Shown here piece after piece: positions 8,855-17,583 of a stretch of 64,000 nt of DNA. A program made the position numbers and the translations under genes. The notes beneath the pieces are model-generated. The model saw only the letters and a program-made list of their open reading frames with translations, had not been told where the DNA came from and did no database searches. The DNA comes from Streptomyces leeuwenhoekii (GTDB taxonomy: Bacteria; Actinomycetota; Actinomycetes; Streptomycetales; Streptomycetaceae), in contig NZ_LN831790.1 of NCBI RefSeq assembly GCF_001013905.1, positions 6,400,001 through 6,464,000 of the forward strand. The letters are read 5' to 3'. Position 1 is the first letter of the stretch; each line of letters starts with the position of its first letter.

Positions 8855-10621
8855 GTGGCAGCCCACGACGACGACATGAACCGCGGCATCCGCCCGGGAC
8901 GCGGGTCCGACGACCCGGACGGGCAGATTGCCTACCTTGAGCAGGAGATCGCCGTCCTGCGACGCAAGCTCGCCGACTCTCCGCGACACACGAGGATTCT
9001 CGAAGAGCGGATCGTCGAGCTGCAGACCAACCTGGCCGGCGTGTCCGCGCAGAACGAGCGGCTCGCCAATACGCTCCGTGAGGCCCGCGACCAGATCGTG
9101 GCCCTCAAGGAGGAGGTCGACCGGCTCGCTCAGCCGCCGGCCGGCTTCGGTGTCTTCCTGCAGGCGAACGAGGACGGCACCGCCGACATCTTCACCGGGG
9201 GCCGCAAGCTCCGGGTGAACGTCAGCCCCAGCGTCGACCTCGACGAGCTGAGGCGTGGCCAGGAAGTCATGCTCAACGAGGCGCTCAACGTGGTCGAGGC
9301 CATGGAGTTCGAGCGCGTCGGCGACATCGTCACCCTCAAGGAGATCCTGGAGGACGGCGAGCGAGCCCTGGTGCTGGGGCACACCGACGAGGAACGGGTG
9401 GTACGGCTCGCCGAGCCGCTGCTGGACGTCACCATCCGTCCCGGCGACGCCCTGCTGCTGGAGCCGCGCTCCGGCTACGTCTACGAGGTGGTGCCCAAGA
9501 GCGAGGTCGAGGAACTCGTCCTCGAAGAGGTGCCGGACATCGGCTACGAGCAGATCGGCGGCCTCGGCAACCAGATCGAGGCGATCCGCGACGCGGTCGA
9601 GCTCCCCTATCTCTACCCGGACCTGTTCCGGGAGCACGAGCTGCGTCCCCCGAAGGGCGTCCTGCTCTACGGGCCGCCCGGATGCGGTAAGACGCTGATC
9701 GCCAAGGCGGTCGCCAACTCGCTGGCCAAGAAGGTCGCCGAGGTGACCGGACAGGCGGCCGGCAAGAGCTTCTTCCTGAACATCAAGGGTCCCGAGCTGC
9801 TGAACAAGTACGTCGGTGAGACCGAGCGGCAGATCCGCCTGGTCTTCCAGCGGGCGAGGGAGAAGGCCAGCGAGGGCACCCCGGTCATCGTCTTCTTCGA
9901 CGAGATGGAGTCCCTCTTCCGCACCCGCGGCTCCGGTGTCAGCTCGGACGTGGAGAACACCATCGTCCCGCAGCTCCTCGCCGAGATCGACGGCGTGGAG
10001 GGCCTGCAGAACGTGGTCGTGATCGGCGCCTCCAACCGCGAGGACATGATCGACCCCGCCATCCTGCGGCCCGGCCGGCTCGATGTGAAGATCAAGATCG
10101 AGCGTCCGGACGCCGAGGCGGCCAAGGACATCTTCGGCAAGTACCTCACCGAGCGCCTCCCGCTGCACGAGGAGGACCTGGCCGAGCACGGCGGCGACAA
10201 GGCGGCCACCGTCCAGGGCATGATCCAGACCGCGGTGGAACAGATGTACGCCGAATCGGAGGAGAACCGCTTCCTGGAGGTCACCTACGCCAATGGCGAC
10301 AAGGAAGTCCTTTACTTCAAGGACTTCAATTCCGGCGCCATGATCGAGAACATCGTGGGCCGCGCCAAGAAGATGGCGATCAAGGACTTCCTCGAGAAGA
10401 GCCAGAAGGGTCTGCGGGTCTCCCACCTCCTCCAGGCGTGCGTGGACGAGTTCAAGGAGAACGAGGACCTGCCCAACACCACCAACCCGGACGACTGGGC
10501 CCGGATCTCCGGCAAGAAGGGCGAGCGGATCGTCTACATCCGCACCCTCGTCACCGGAAAGCAGGGCGCGGACACCGGACGCTCCATCGACACGGTGGCG
10601 AACACCGGTCAGTACCTGTAA
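8855..10621 (+). CDS. arc: Proteasome-associated AAA+ ATPase Arc (Mpa homologue)
   Basis: Arc recognises Pup-tagged proteins, unfolds them and threads them into the 20S proteasome. The protein has 588 residues: an N-terminal coiled coil (about 20-80) that binds Pup, two OB folds (about 85-230) and one AAA domain (about 235-500). Walker A is GPPGCGKT (about 273-280) and Walker B is [10 protein letters not shown] (about 345). The C-terminus GQYL keeps the penultimate Tyr of the HbYX-like tail that docks into and opens the proteasome. Start GTG 8855 sits 7 bases after GGAGGTGAG. A TTG 18 bases earlier lies within that ribosome-binding site and is rejected. A Rho-independent terminator follows, so arc seems to be its own transcription unit, upstream of dop. 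Confidence 0.97.
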   Translation: MAAHDDDMNRGIRPGRGSDDPDGQIAYLEQEIAVLRRKLADSPRHTRILEERIVELQTNLAGVSAQNERLANTLREARDQIVALKEEVDRLAQPPAGFGVFLQANEDGTADIFTGGRKLRVNVSPSVDLDELRRGQEVMLNEALNVVEAMEFERVGDIVTLKEILEDGERALVLGHTDEERVVRLAEPLLDVTIRPGDALLLEPRSGYVYEVVPKSEVEELVLEEVPDIGYEQIGGLGNQIEAIRDAVELPYLYPDLFREHELRPPKGVLLYGPPGCGKTLIAKAVANSLAKKVAEVTGQAAGKSFFLNIKGPELLNKYVGETERQIRLVFQRAREKASEGTPVIVFFDEMESLFRTRGSGVSSDVENTIVPQLLAEIDGVEGLQNVVVIGASNREDMIDPAILRPGRLDVKIKIERPDAEAAKDIFGKYLTERLPLHEEDLAEHGGDKAATVQGMIQTAVEQMYAESEENRFLEVTYANGDKEVLYFKDFNSGAMIENIVGRAKKMAIKDFLEKSQKGLRVSHLLQACVDEFKENEDLPNTTNPDDWARISGKKGERIVYIRTLVTGKQGADTGRSIDTVANTGQYL

Positions 10622-10631
10622 AACGCAGGGT

Positions 10632-10674
10632 GGCTGCGGGTGCCCTCACCGGGTACCCGCAGCCGACTGTTTTT
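10632..10674 (+). terminator. Rho-independent terminator of arc
   Basis: Ten-base perfect arms (10632-10641 and 10655-10664) are followed by TGTTTTT (10669-10674). This is among the clearest intrinsic terminators in the window. Confidence 0.8.
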
Positions 10675-10855
10675 CGGGGCCGCGGATGGAGCAGGCAATG
10701 ACGCAGATGATCTCCCCACCAGCGCAAAGGCGTTCTAGGCTCTTCCGTACCGCCGAGTCGCGCAGTGCGGGGACGGGCACCGCACACGTGATCGAGCACC
10801 AGCGGTATCTGAGCGGTGTCCACGACCGAGGGCGCCGCCGGGCAAGGAGGGCCGC

Positions 10856-12367
10856 ATGACTGTACGGCGAGTAATGGGCATCGAGACGGAGTACGGGATC
10901 TCCGTCCCCGGCCACCCGAACGCCAATGCCATGCTCACCTCGTCCCAGATCGTCAACGCCTACGCGGCGGCGATGCACCGGGCCCGCCGGGCCCGCTGGG
11001 ACTTCGAGGAGGAGAACCCGCTGCGGGACGCGCGAGGCTTCGACCTCGCCCGCGAGGTCGCCGACGCCAGCCAGCTCACCGACGAGGACATCGGCCTGGC
11101 CAATGTGATCCTCACCAACGGAGCCCGGCTGTACGTCGACCACGCGCACCCCGAGTACAGCGCGCCCGAGGTCACCAATCCGAGGGACGCCGTGCTGTGG
11201 GACAAGGCCGGCGAACGGATCATGGCCGAGGCCGCGGAACGAGCCGCCCAGCTCCCCGGCGCCCAGCAGATCCACCTGTACAAGAACAACACCGACAACA
11301 AGGGCGCGTCCTACGGCACGCACGAGAACTACCTGATGAAGCGGGAGACCCCCTTTTCGGACATCGTGCGCCACCTGACGCCGTTCTTCGTCTCCCGCCA
11401 GGTCTTCGCCGGCGCCGGCCGCGTCGGCATCGGGCAGGACGGGCACGAGCACGGGTTCCAGCTCAGCCAGCGGGCGGACTACTTCGAGGTCGAGGTGGGC
11501 CTGGAGACGACCCTCAAGCGCCCCATCATCAACACCCGCGACGAACCGCACGCCGACGCCGAGAAGTACCGCCGGCTGCACGTGATCATCGGTGACGCGA
11601 ACCTGTCGGAGATCTCGACCTATCTCAAGCTGGGCACGACCTCGCTGGTGCTGTCGATGATCGAGGACGGTTTCATCGCCGTCGACCTCGCCGTGGACCA
11701 GCCCGTGCGCACCCTCCACCAGGTCTCGCACGATCCCTCGCTGCGGCACCTGGTCACGCTGCGCAGCGGCCGCACACTCACCGCGGTGCAGCTCCAGATG
11801 GAGTACTACGAGCTGGCGCGCAAATACGTGGAGGAACGGTTCGGAGCGGACGCCGACGACCAGACCATGGACGTGCTGAGCCGCTGGGAGGACACCCTCA
11901 CCCGCCTGGAGAACGACCCGATGAGCCTGGCCGGCGAGCTGGACTGGGTCGCCAAGCGGGAGCTCATGGAGGGCTACCGGCGCCGGGACGGCATGGACTG
12001 GGACGCGGCACGGCTGCACCTGGTCGACCTCCAGTACGCCGATGTGCGCCCCGAGAAGGGCCTGTACAACCGTCTGGTGGCCCGGGGCCGCATGAAGCGG
12101 CTGCTGGACGAGGCCGAGGTCGAGCGGGCCCGTACGAAGCCGCCGGAGGACACCCGCGCGTACTTCCGCGGGCGCTGCCTGGAGCAGTACGCCGACGACG
12201 TGGCCGCGGCCTCCTGGGACTCGGTGATCTTCGATCTGCCGGGCCGGGACTCGCTCCAGCGGGTGCCCACCCTGGAGCCGCTTCGCGGAACGCGTAATCA
12301 CGTCAAGGAGCTGCTGGACCGCTGCCGCACGGCCGAGGACCTGGTCAGGGTGCTCTCCGGCGGCTGA
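10856..12367 (+). CDS. dop: Deamidase/depupylase of Pup, Dop
   Basis: Dop converts the C-terminal Gln of Pup to Glu and removes Pup from tagged proteins. The 503-residue protein has the glutamine-synthetase-like fold shared with PafA. The nucleotide-site motif GIETEYG is at residues 8-14, the catalytic Asp lies in [10 protein letters not shown], and the RDEPHAD segment follows later. Compared with PafA (453 residues) it carries an extra stretch after the first strand (about residues 35-75) that fits the Dop-loop. The ATG is preceded by AAGGAGG. A TAGGCT about 115 bases upstream (10736-10741) may be the -10 element, after the arc terminator. The pup gene follows 233 bases downstream. Confidence 0.96.
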   Translation: MTVRRVMGIETEYGISVPGHPNANAMLTSSQIVNAYAAAMHRARRARWDFEEENPLRDARGFDLAREVADASQLTDEDIGLANVILTNGARLYVDHAHPEYSAPEVTNPRDAVLWDKAGERIMAEAAERAAQLPGAQQIHLYKNNTDNKGASYGTHENYLMKRETPFSDIVRHLTPFFVSRQVFAGAGRVGIGQDGHEHGFQLSQRADYFEVEVGLETTLKRPIINTRDEPHADAEKYRRLHVIIGDANLSEISTYLKLGTTSLVLSMIEDGFIAVDLAVDQPVRTLHQVSHDPSLRHLVTLRSGRTLTAVQLQMEYYELARKYVEERFGADADDQTMDVLSRWEDTLTRLENDPMSLAGELDWVAKRELMEGYRRRDGMDWDAARLHLVDLQYADVRPEKGLYNRLVARGRMKRLLDEAEVERARTKPPEDTRAYFRGRCLEQYADDVAAASWDSVIFDLPGRDSLQRVPTLEPLRGTRNHVKELLDRCRTAEDLVRVLSGG

Positions 12368-12384
12368 ACGGCCGCAGGGCCGGG

Positions 12385-12410
12385 CGTGCGGGCGTCCGGG
12401 CGTCCGCACG
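12385..12410 (+). terminator. Candidate hairpin after dop
   Basis: Arms 12385-12391 and 12404-12410 pair perfectly and can extend inward. It lies 18 bases after the dop stop. No T-run is present. Confidence 0.4.
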
Positions 12411-12600
12411 GGTGCACGGCGGGCGGATCCGCGGGTACCAGCAGGAAGGCGGCCGGGCGGGGTGGAAAACCCGGCGTCTGGGAATCATGGAGGTAGGCCC
12501 CGTGCGTTGGAGAAAGTGCGGGGCCGATGTCGGACCCGGCTTGTAGGGTCTGATCTTGACCGAGCGAATTGTGTCGGGCGAACCGAGCGGGGTGAGGGTT

Positions 12601-12819
12601 ATGGCGACCAAGGACACCGGCGGCGGGCAGCAGAAGGCCACCCGGTCCACCGAGGAGGTCGAGGAGCAGGCGCAGGACGCGCAGGCTGCGGAGGACCTCA
12701 AGGAACGCCACGAGAAGCTCAGCGACGACGTCGACTCCGTACTGGACGAGATCGACGACGTGCTCGAGGAGAACGCCGAGGACTTCGTGCGGTCCTTCGT
12801 CCAGAAGGGCGGCCAGTAG
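12601..12819 (+). CDS. pup: Prokaryotic ubiquitin-like protein Pup
   Basis: Pup is attached by PafA to lysines of target proteins and directs them to Arc and the proteasome. The 72-residue protein is rich in Glu, Asp and Gln and largely disordered. The central and C-terminal part (DLKERHEKL to VLEENAEDF) forms the helix that binds the Arc coiled coil. It ends in GGQ, so Dop must deamidate it before ligation. Start ATG 12601 is chosen because GGTGAGGG precedes it and the length then matches actinomycete Pup. A longer in-frame extension from 12556 adds unrelated residues. TAGGGT at 12544-12549 may be its own -10 element. Confidence 0.97.
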   Translation: MATKDTGGGQQKATRSTEEVEEQAQDAQAAEDLKERHEKLSDDVDSVLDEIDDVLEENAEDFVRSFVQKGGQ

Positions 12820-12885
12820 GCCGGTCCGGTTTCCGGGCCGGTCGGCCGGGCGGGCGACCGGCGGGCGAGAGGTGCGTGAGGTGTC

Positions 12886-12916
12886 GCGCGCGGTGCGGTG
12901 AGGCCGTGCCGCGCGC
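12886..12916 (+). terminator. Candidate hairpin after pup
   Basis: G/C-rich 13-base arms (12886-12898 and 12904-12916, one internal mismatch pair) with a 5-base loop lie between pup and prcB. They may reduce read-through into the proteasome subunit genes. Confidence 0.4.
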
Positions 12917-13107
12917 GGCGCCGCATCCGGACCCGTTGTGCCCCCTTCCAGGGTTCTTCCGGGGTGCCCGCCGAGTATGTGGATCACTGCCGCAAGGGGG
13001 GTAGGGTCCGTGGCGTACCGTGCTTCAGCCGAATGCCGCGCTGGGGCAGTTTCAACGATCGGCCCGACACTCACAAGGCGGGCTGCTGCATACGTGGAAG
13101 GAATCGC

Positions 13108-13953
13108 GTGGAAGCCAACACTCGTAGCACCGGGCGTCTACCTGCTGCCTTCCTGACGCCGGGGTCCTCCTCGTTCATGGACTTCCTCGCCGAGCACCAG
13201 CCGGAGCTGCTGCCGGGCAACCGGCAGCTTCCGCCGGTGCAGGGAGTCGTCGAGGCGCCGCACGGCACGACGATCGTGGCCGTGACCTTCCCCGGCGGCG
13301 TGGTTCTCGCCGGTGACCGGCGCGCCACCATGGGCAATGTCATCGCGCAGCGGGACATCGAGAAGGTCTTCCCTGCGGACGAGTACTCGGCGGTGGGCAT
13401 CGCCGGCACGGCGGGTCTGGCCGTGGAGATGGTGAAGCTGTTCCAGCTCGAGCTGGAACACTTCGAGAAGGTCGAGGGCACTCAGCTTTCGCTGGAGGGC
13501 AAGGCGAACCGCCTGTCGACGATGATCCGCTCCAACCTCGGCATGGCCATGCAGGGGCTGGCCGTGGTGCCGCTGTTCGCCGGGTACGACGTGGACCGCG
13601 GCAAGGGGCGCATCTTCTCGTACGACGTCACGGGCGGACGGTCGGAGGAACAGAGCTACGCGGCGACGGGCTCCGGTTCGGTCTTCGCGCGCGGCGCCAT
13701 GAAGAAGCTGTTCCGCGACGATCTGACCGAGGCCGAGGCCACCACGCTGGTGGTCCAGGCCCTGTACGACGCCGCCGACGACGACTCGGCGACCGGTGGT
13801 CCCGATGTCGCGCGCCGGATCTACCCGATCGTCACCGTGATCACCGAGGACGGCTTCCGCCGGCTCACCGACGACGAGGGGGCCGAGATCGCCCGGTCGA
13901 TCCTGGAACGGCGGCTGGAGCATCCGGACGGACCGCGGGCGGCGCTGCTGTAG
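13108..13953 (+). CDS. prcB: 20S proteasome beta subunit PrcB
   Basis: This is the catalytic subunit of the 20S core. The 281-residue precursor has a 53-residue propeptide, and autocleavage between Gly53 and Thr54 (PHG/TTIVAV) exposes the nucleophile Thr54. The conserved Lys and Asp of the Ntn-hydrolase site follow (GDRRATMG segment). Seven subunits form each inner ring. Start GTG 13108 has GGAAGG just upstream and reproduces the propeptide length known for S. coelicolor. The frame is open further upstream, but that part is not proteasome-like. TAGGGT at 13002-13007 may belong to its promoter. prcA follows 70 bases downstream and is probably co-transcribed. Confidence 0.97.
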   Translation: MEANTRSTGRLPAAFLTPGSSSFMDFLAEHQPELLPGNRQLPPVQGVVEAPHGTTIVAVTFPGGVVLAGDRRATMGNVIAQRDIEKVFPADEYSAVGIAGTAGLAVEMVKLFQLELEHFEKVEGTQLSLEGKANRLSTMIRSNLGMAMQGLAVVPLFAGYDVDRGKGRIFSYDVTGGRSEEQSYAATGSGSVFARGAMKKLFRDDLTEAEATTLVVQALYDAADDDSATGGPDVARRIYPIVTVITEDGFRRLTDDEGAEIARSILERRLEHPDGPRAALL

Positions 13954-14023
13954 GGCACGCCTTGTTCCGCCTTGTTTGTTGTCAGGTGATCCAGTGACTT
14001 CGACTGAAAGGGACGGATAACCG

Positions 14024-14782
14024 GTGTCGACGCCGTTCTATGTCTCACCCCAGCAGGCCATGGCCGACCGGGCGGAATACGCCCGCAAGGGCATCGCCCG
14101 CGGCCGCAGCCTGGTCGTGCTGCAGTACACCGACGGCATCGTGTTCGTCGGTGAGAACCCGTCCCGCGCGCTGCACAAGTTCAGCGAGATCTACGACCGG
14201 ATCGGTTTCGCGGCCGCCGGGAAGTACAACGAGTACGAGAATCTTCGTATCGGCGGGGTGCGCTACGCCGACCTGCGCGGTTACACCTACGACCGTGACG
14301 ACGTGACGGCGCGCGGGCTCGCCAACGTCTACGCGCAGACGCTCGGCACGATCTTCTCCAGCTCGGGCGAGAAGCCGTACGAGGTGGAGCTGGTCGTCGC
14401 CGAGGTGGGGGAGACCCCGGAGCAGGACCAGATGTACCGGCTGCCGCACGACGGCTCGATCGTCGACGAGCACGGCTCGGTGGCGGTCGGCGGCAACGCC
14501 GAGCAGATCAGCAGCTACCTCGATCAGCGGCACCGGGACGGGATGTCGCTGGCGGAGGCGTTGCAGCTGGCCGTGCAGGCACTGTCGCGGGACACCAACG
14601 GCAGCCAGCGGGAGATCCCGGCCGAGCGGCTGGAGGTCGCGGTGCTGGACCGGACGCGGCCGCAGAAGCGGAAGTTCAAGCGGATCACCGGGGGCCAGTT
14701 GTCGCGGCTGCTGGAGCGGGGTGCGGCGGGCGCCGCGGAGTCCGGTGCGGCGGGTGACGAGACGGGCTCGGACGAGGAGTAG
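14024..14782 (+). CDS. prcA: 20S proteasome alpha subunit PrcA
   Basis: This is the outer-ring subunit that gates substrate entry and docks Arc. The 252-residue protein has the N-terminal gate and H0 helix ([19 protein letters not shown]), which is the alpha-type signature, followed by the Ntn fold without a catalytic Thr. The last 30 residues are Ala/Gly/Glu-rich and disordered. The GTG start follows GGACGGATAACCG, so the Shine-Dalgarno sequence is weak, and translation may be coupled to prcB. A 420-base repeat-rich gap follows before the convergent LacI gene. Confidence 0.96.
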   Translation: MSTPFYVSPQQAMADRAEYARKGIARGRSLVVLQYTDGIVFVGENPSRALHKFSEIYDRIGFAAAGKYNEYENLRIGGVRYADLRGYTYDRDDVTARGLANVYAQTLGTIFSSSGEKPYEVELVVAEVGETPEQDQMYRLPHDGSIVDEHGSVAVGGNAEQISSYLDQRHRDGMSLAEALQLAVQALSRDTNGSQREIPAERLEVAVLDRTRPQKRKFKRITGGQLSRLLERGAAGAAESGAAGDETGSDEE

Positions 14783-15202
14783 GCCCGGGGCGCCGGGGGC
14801 GCCGGGGGCGCCGGGGGCGCCGGTGGCGCTCCCGGGGGGCGTGCGTCCTTGTGGCTGTGAAGCTTGTGCGGGGTGCCTGTCCTGCGGCGCTTGTGCGGGT
14901 CGTGGGGGTGCGGGGTGCCTGCGGCGCCTGCGCGGGTCGTGGGGGTGCGTGTGTCGTGCCTGCGGCGCGTGTGCGGCTCCGGCGGGGGTTCGCCGTCTGC
15001 CTGCGGCGCCCGTGTCCCACGGTGGGGGTGCGCGTAGCGCCTGTTCGGTGGGGGTGGGTCGGGCCGTGCCGGGGGTGTCCGTCCTCGGAACGGCGCGGAA
15101 TCGGTGGGGCACCGGCTCAACCGGCGTTGACGCGCCAACCGCTGCGGGCGGACACCCCCCGGCACGGCCCTTCCCGCCGTGCGCGGCTGCGGGGCCCGGC
15201 CC
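14783..15202. repeat. Repeat-rich non-coding stretch after prcA
   Basis: No convincing gene lies here. A 9-base unit (GGGGCGCCG-like) is repeated about four times at 14787-14823. Then four imperfect units of about 40 bases each begin with CTGCGGCGC at 14882, 14919, 14960 and 15001 (spacing 37, 41 and 41). Units 1 and 2 share GCGGGTCGTGGGGGTGCG. Short open frames cross the stretch, but they show neither a ribosome-binding site nor protein-like composition. It separates the convergent prcA and LacI genes. Confidence 0.6.
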
Positions 15203-16249
15203 TCATGCCGGGGGCGGGGCCGTGGAGCCTCGTACCACCAGGTGCACCGGGATGTCGCCGGCCTCGGGGGCCTCGCCCTTCAGGACCGCCAGGAGGGCTC
15301 GCATGCCGCGCTCGCCGAACAGCTCCGCGTCCAGGCGGACCGTGGTGAGCTCCGGGTCGATCGCGGTGGCCAGGGCCAGGTCGTCCACGCCGGTGACGGA
15401 GATGTCCTCGGGCACGCGCAGGCCCAGACGGCGGGCCGCCTTGTAGGCGCCGGCCGCCAACTGGTCGTCGTCGCAGACCACGGCCGTGGGGCGCGGGCCC
15501 GGGCGGCCCAGGGCGGCTTCCGCGGCCGTGCGGGCGCCCTCGATGGAGATGGGGGCGCGGACGGTGCCGAGCTCGGTGCCGGCCAGACGTGCCGCCAGCT
15601 CCCGGGCACGGACCTCGAACGTCCACGAGGCCACGTCCGCGGCCAGGTGCAGGAAGCGGCGGTGGCCCTGGGCCAGCAGGTGGTCGGCGACCTGCCGGAC
15701 GCCGTCGGCGATGTCCAGATTGACGGTGGCCGCGCCCAGACTGCCGTCCGGATCGCTGTCCAGCATCACCAGCGGGAGCTGGTCCCCCCGGATGGCCGTC
15801 AGGGCGTCGGCGGCCATGGAGGAGGCGATGACGCCGTCCAGGGCGGCCTGCGCGGAGGCGAAGGGGTCGCGGGCGGGGCCGATGCCCTCGGGCGAGGGGT
15901 AGAGGACGACACCGAAGCCGTGCTCGGCGGCCACCCGGGTGGCGCCCGTGTAGACGCCCGCGAAGAACTCCGTGGTCAGTGCCGGGACGACCAGGAGAAC
16001 CGTGCGCGTGCGGCCCAGGCGCAGATTGCGCGCGGCCAGGTTCGGGCGGTAGCCGAGGGCGTGCGCCGCCTCGCGGACGCGCTGCGCCGTCGTCTCCGAC
16101 ACGCGCCCGCGCCACTTGTCGCCCAGGACCAGGGAGACCGCGGCCTGGGAGACACCGGCGGCCTGCGCGACGTCCCGGCTGGTGGGGCGGGTGCTGCCTC
16201 GTGCCACCGTGGGCCTGCTCTTTCGTCTGGACTGGTGAACAGCGGACAT
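15203..16249 (-). CDS. LacI-family transcriptional regulator
   Basis: The protein has 348 residues. The N-terminal helix-turn-helix and hinge (about 22-75) read DVAQAAGVSQAAVSLVLG and RVREAAHALGYRPN, which are diagnostic of LacI. A periplasmic-binding-protein-like sensor domain follows (about 80-340), with VDDLALATAIDPELTTVR near its end. Such proteins usually repress a nearby sugar-related operon until a ligand binds. The divergent neighbour is an MFS transporter, and the 68-base gap carries an inverted repeat that begins 2 bases from this start codon, so control of the transporter and of itself is likely. The ligand cannot be read from the sequence. Confidence 0.93.
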   Translation of the reverse strand: MSAVHQSRRKSRPTVARGSTRPTSRDVAQAAGVSQAAVSLVLGDKWRGRVSETTAQRVREAAHALGYRPNLAARNLRLGRTRTVLLVVPALTTEFFAGVYTGATRVAAEHGFGVVLYPSPEGIGPARDPFASAQAALDGVIASSMAADALTAIRGDQLPLVMLDSDPDGSLGAATVNLDIADGVRQVADHLLAQGHRRFLHLAADVASWTFEVRARELAARLAGTELGTVRAPISIEGARTAAEAALGRPGPRPTAVVCDDDQLAAGAYKAARRLGLRVPEDISVTGVDDLALATAIDPELTTVRLDAELFGERGMRALLAVLKGEAPEAGDIPVHLVVRGSTAPPPA

Positions 16250-16251
16250 GG

Positions 16252-16278
16252 TACGTATGAGTGAGGTGGTTATACGTA
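16252..16278. promoter_or_regulatory. Candidate LacI-type operator between the regulator and the MFS gene
   Basis: TACGTAT (16252-16258) and ATACGTA (16272-16278) form a 7-base inverted repeat with a 13-base spacer. Each arm contains the palindrome TACGTA, and their centres are 21 bases apart, about two helical turns. The site overlaps the regulator's own 5' end. Confidence 0.5.
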
Positions 16279-16317
16279 AAACCTCGCGTGTCGGGCGAGG
16301 GAAAGGCAGGGCCGGTC

Positions 16318-17571
16318 ATGGGGTACCTGGAGATCCTCCGGGCGAGGCATGCCACCCGGCTGCTCGTCGGCACGCTGGTGGGGCGGCTGCCCAACGCGAC
16401 CGCGGCCATCGCGATCGTGCTGTTCGTACGGGCGGAGGGCGGCACGTACAGCCTCGCGGGCGCGCTGGCGGCCGTGTACGGCGTCGCCAACGCCGTGGGG
16501 CAGCCGGTGCTGGGGCGGCTGGTGGACCTGTACGGGCAGCCGCGGGTGCAGTTGCCCGCCGCGGTGCTCTCCGGGCTGGCCATGGGTGTCTTCGCGTTCG
16601 CCGGTGCCGGGGCGCTGCCGGTCGCCTACGCGGCGGTGGCGGCCGCGGGGCTGTTCACGCCGCCGCTGGAGGGCGGGCTGCGGGCCCTGTGGCCCAGTGT
16701 CCTGCGCAAGGAGGGGCAGGTGCACACGGCGTACGCCATGGACGCGATCGCCCAGGAGGTGATGTTCACCGTCGGGCCGCTGCTCGTGACGCTGTGCGTG
16801 TCGCTGTGGTCGGCGCAGGCCGCGCTGCTGGTCCTGAACGCGGTCGGCGTGCTGGGCGCCCTGTCGGTGGTGGTGTCCCCGCCCTCGCGCGCGTGGCGGT
16901 CGGCGCCCCGGGAGGCGCACTGGCTCGGTGCGCTGCGGTCGCCCGGGCTGCTGGTGCTGCTGGCCGCGTTCCTGTGCGTGGGGATGGCGCTGGGGTCCAT
17001 CACCGTGGCCGCCGTGTCGTACGCGGACGAGCACGGCGGCGACGCCGTGTACGGCTGGCTGATGGCCGCCCTGGGGCTCGGGGCGCTGGCCGGCGGCTCC
17101 GTCTACGGGGCCCGGCAGTGGGCCGGGGAGCCCGCCCGGCGACTGACGGTGCTGGTGGCCCTTCTGGCGGTGTGTTACCTGCCGCTGATGCTGATGCCGG
17201 GCCCGGTCGGCATGGTGCTGCTCACGGTGGTCGCCGGTGTCTTCCTGGCGCCCGCCATCGCCTGCGCGTTCGTCCTGGTCGACCGGCACGCGCCGCGGGG
17301 CACGGTCACCGAGGCGTTCTCCTGGCTGGTGACGACGTTCACCGTGGGCGCGTCGGTGGGGACGGGGCTGACGGGGCCGGTCGTCGAGGCGGGCGGCACG
17401 GCGTGGGGCTTCGCCGTGCCGTGGATGGCCGGAGGCGCGTCCCTGCTGGTTCTGGTGGCCACCGGACGGGTACTCGCAGCTCCCGTGCCGACCGCGGTGA
17501 TCGCGGCCGGTTCGGAAAATGATCCGAACCGTGCTGTCGAACCCCGTTTCAGTTCCGGGGATCGGGCGTAA
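16318..17571 (+). CDS. MFS transporter
   Basis: A predicted 12-helix major facilitator of 417 residues. The loop after helix 2 reads GQPVLGRLVDLYGQPR, a form of the MFS motif A. Helices recur through the chain with a longer polar loop in the middle (about residues 195-215). Start ATG 16318 is preceded by GAGGGAAAGG, and an upstream in-frame start would run through the operator. It is divergent from the LacI regulator and ends 9 bases before pafA. The substrate is unknown, and export is as likely as import. The pair interrupts the proteasome locus between prcA and pafA. Confidence 0.88.
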   Translation: MGYLEILRARHATRLLVGTLVGRLPNATAAIAIVLFVRAEGGTYSLAGALAAVYGVANAVGQPVLGRLVDLYGQPRVQLPAAVLSGLAMGVFAFAGAGALPVAYAAVAAAGLFTPPLEGGLRALWPSVLRKEGQVHTAYAMDAIAQEVMFTVGPLLVTLCVSLWSAQAALLVLNAVGVLGALSVVVSPPSRAWRSAPREAHWLGALRSPGLLVLLAAFLCVGMALGSITVAAVSYADEHGGDAVYGWLMAALGLGALAGGSVYGARQWAGEPARRLTVLVALLAVCYLPLMLMPGPVGMVLLTVVAGVFLAPAIACAFVLVDRHAPRGTVTEAFSWLVTTFTVGASVGTGLTGPVVEAGGTAWGFAVPWMAGGASLLVLVATGRVLAAPVPTAVIAAGSENDPNRAVEPRFSSGDRA

Positions 17572-17583
17572 TGTTCACTCATG
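17546..17583 (+). promoter_or_regulatory. Candidate leaderless promoter of pafA
   Basis: TAATGT (17569-17574) ends 6 bases before the pafA ATG, with no Shine-Dalgarno sequence between. A weak -35-like GTTTCA lies at 17546-17551, a 17-base spacing. The -10 element overlaps the stop codon of the MFS gene. Confidence 0.5.

Noticed and set aside
12298..13074. Long minus-strand frames across pup and its flanks
   Set aside because: They are antisense to pup and the dop end, have no ribosome-binding site, and follow from the G/C third-position bias.
14851..15348. Possible Cys/Arg-rich small protein in the repeat array
   Set aside because: The frame is generated by the G/C repeats, lacks a Shine-Dalgarno sequence, and runs into the antisense of the LacI gene.
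15203..17571. LacI/MFS pair as a recent horizontal insertion
   Set aside because: Base composition and codon use match the neighbours, and no direct repeats or integrase remnants flank it.
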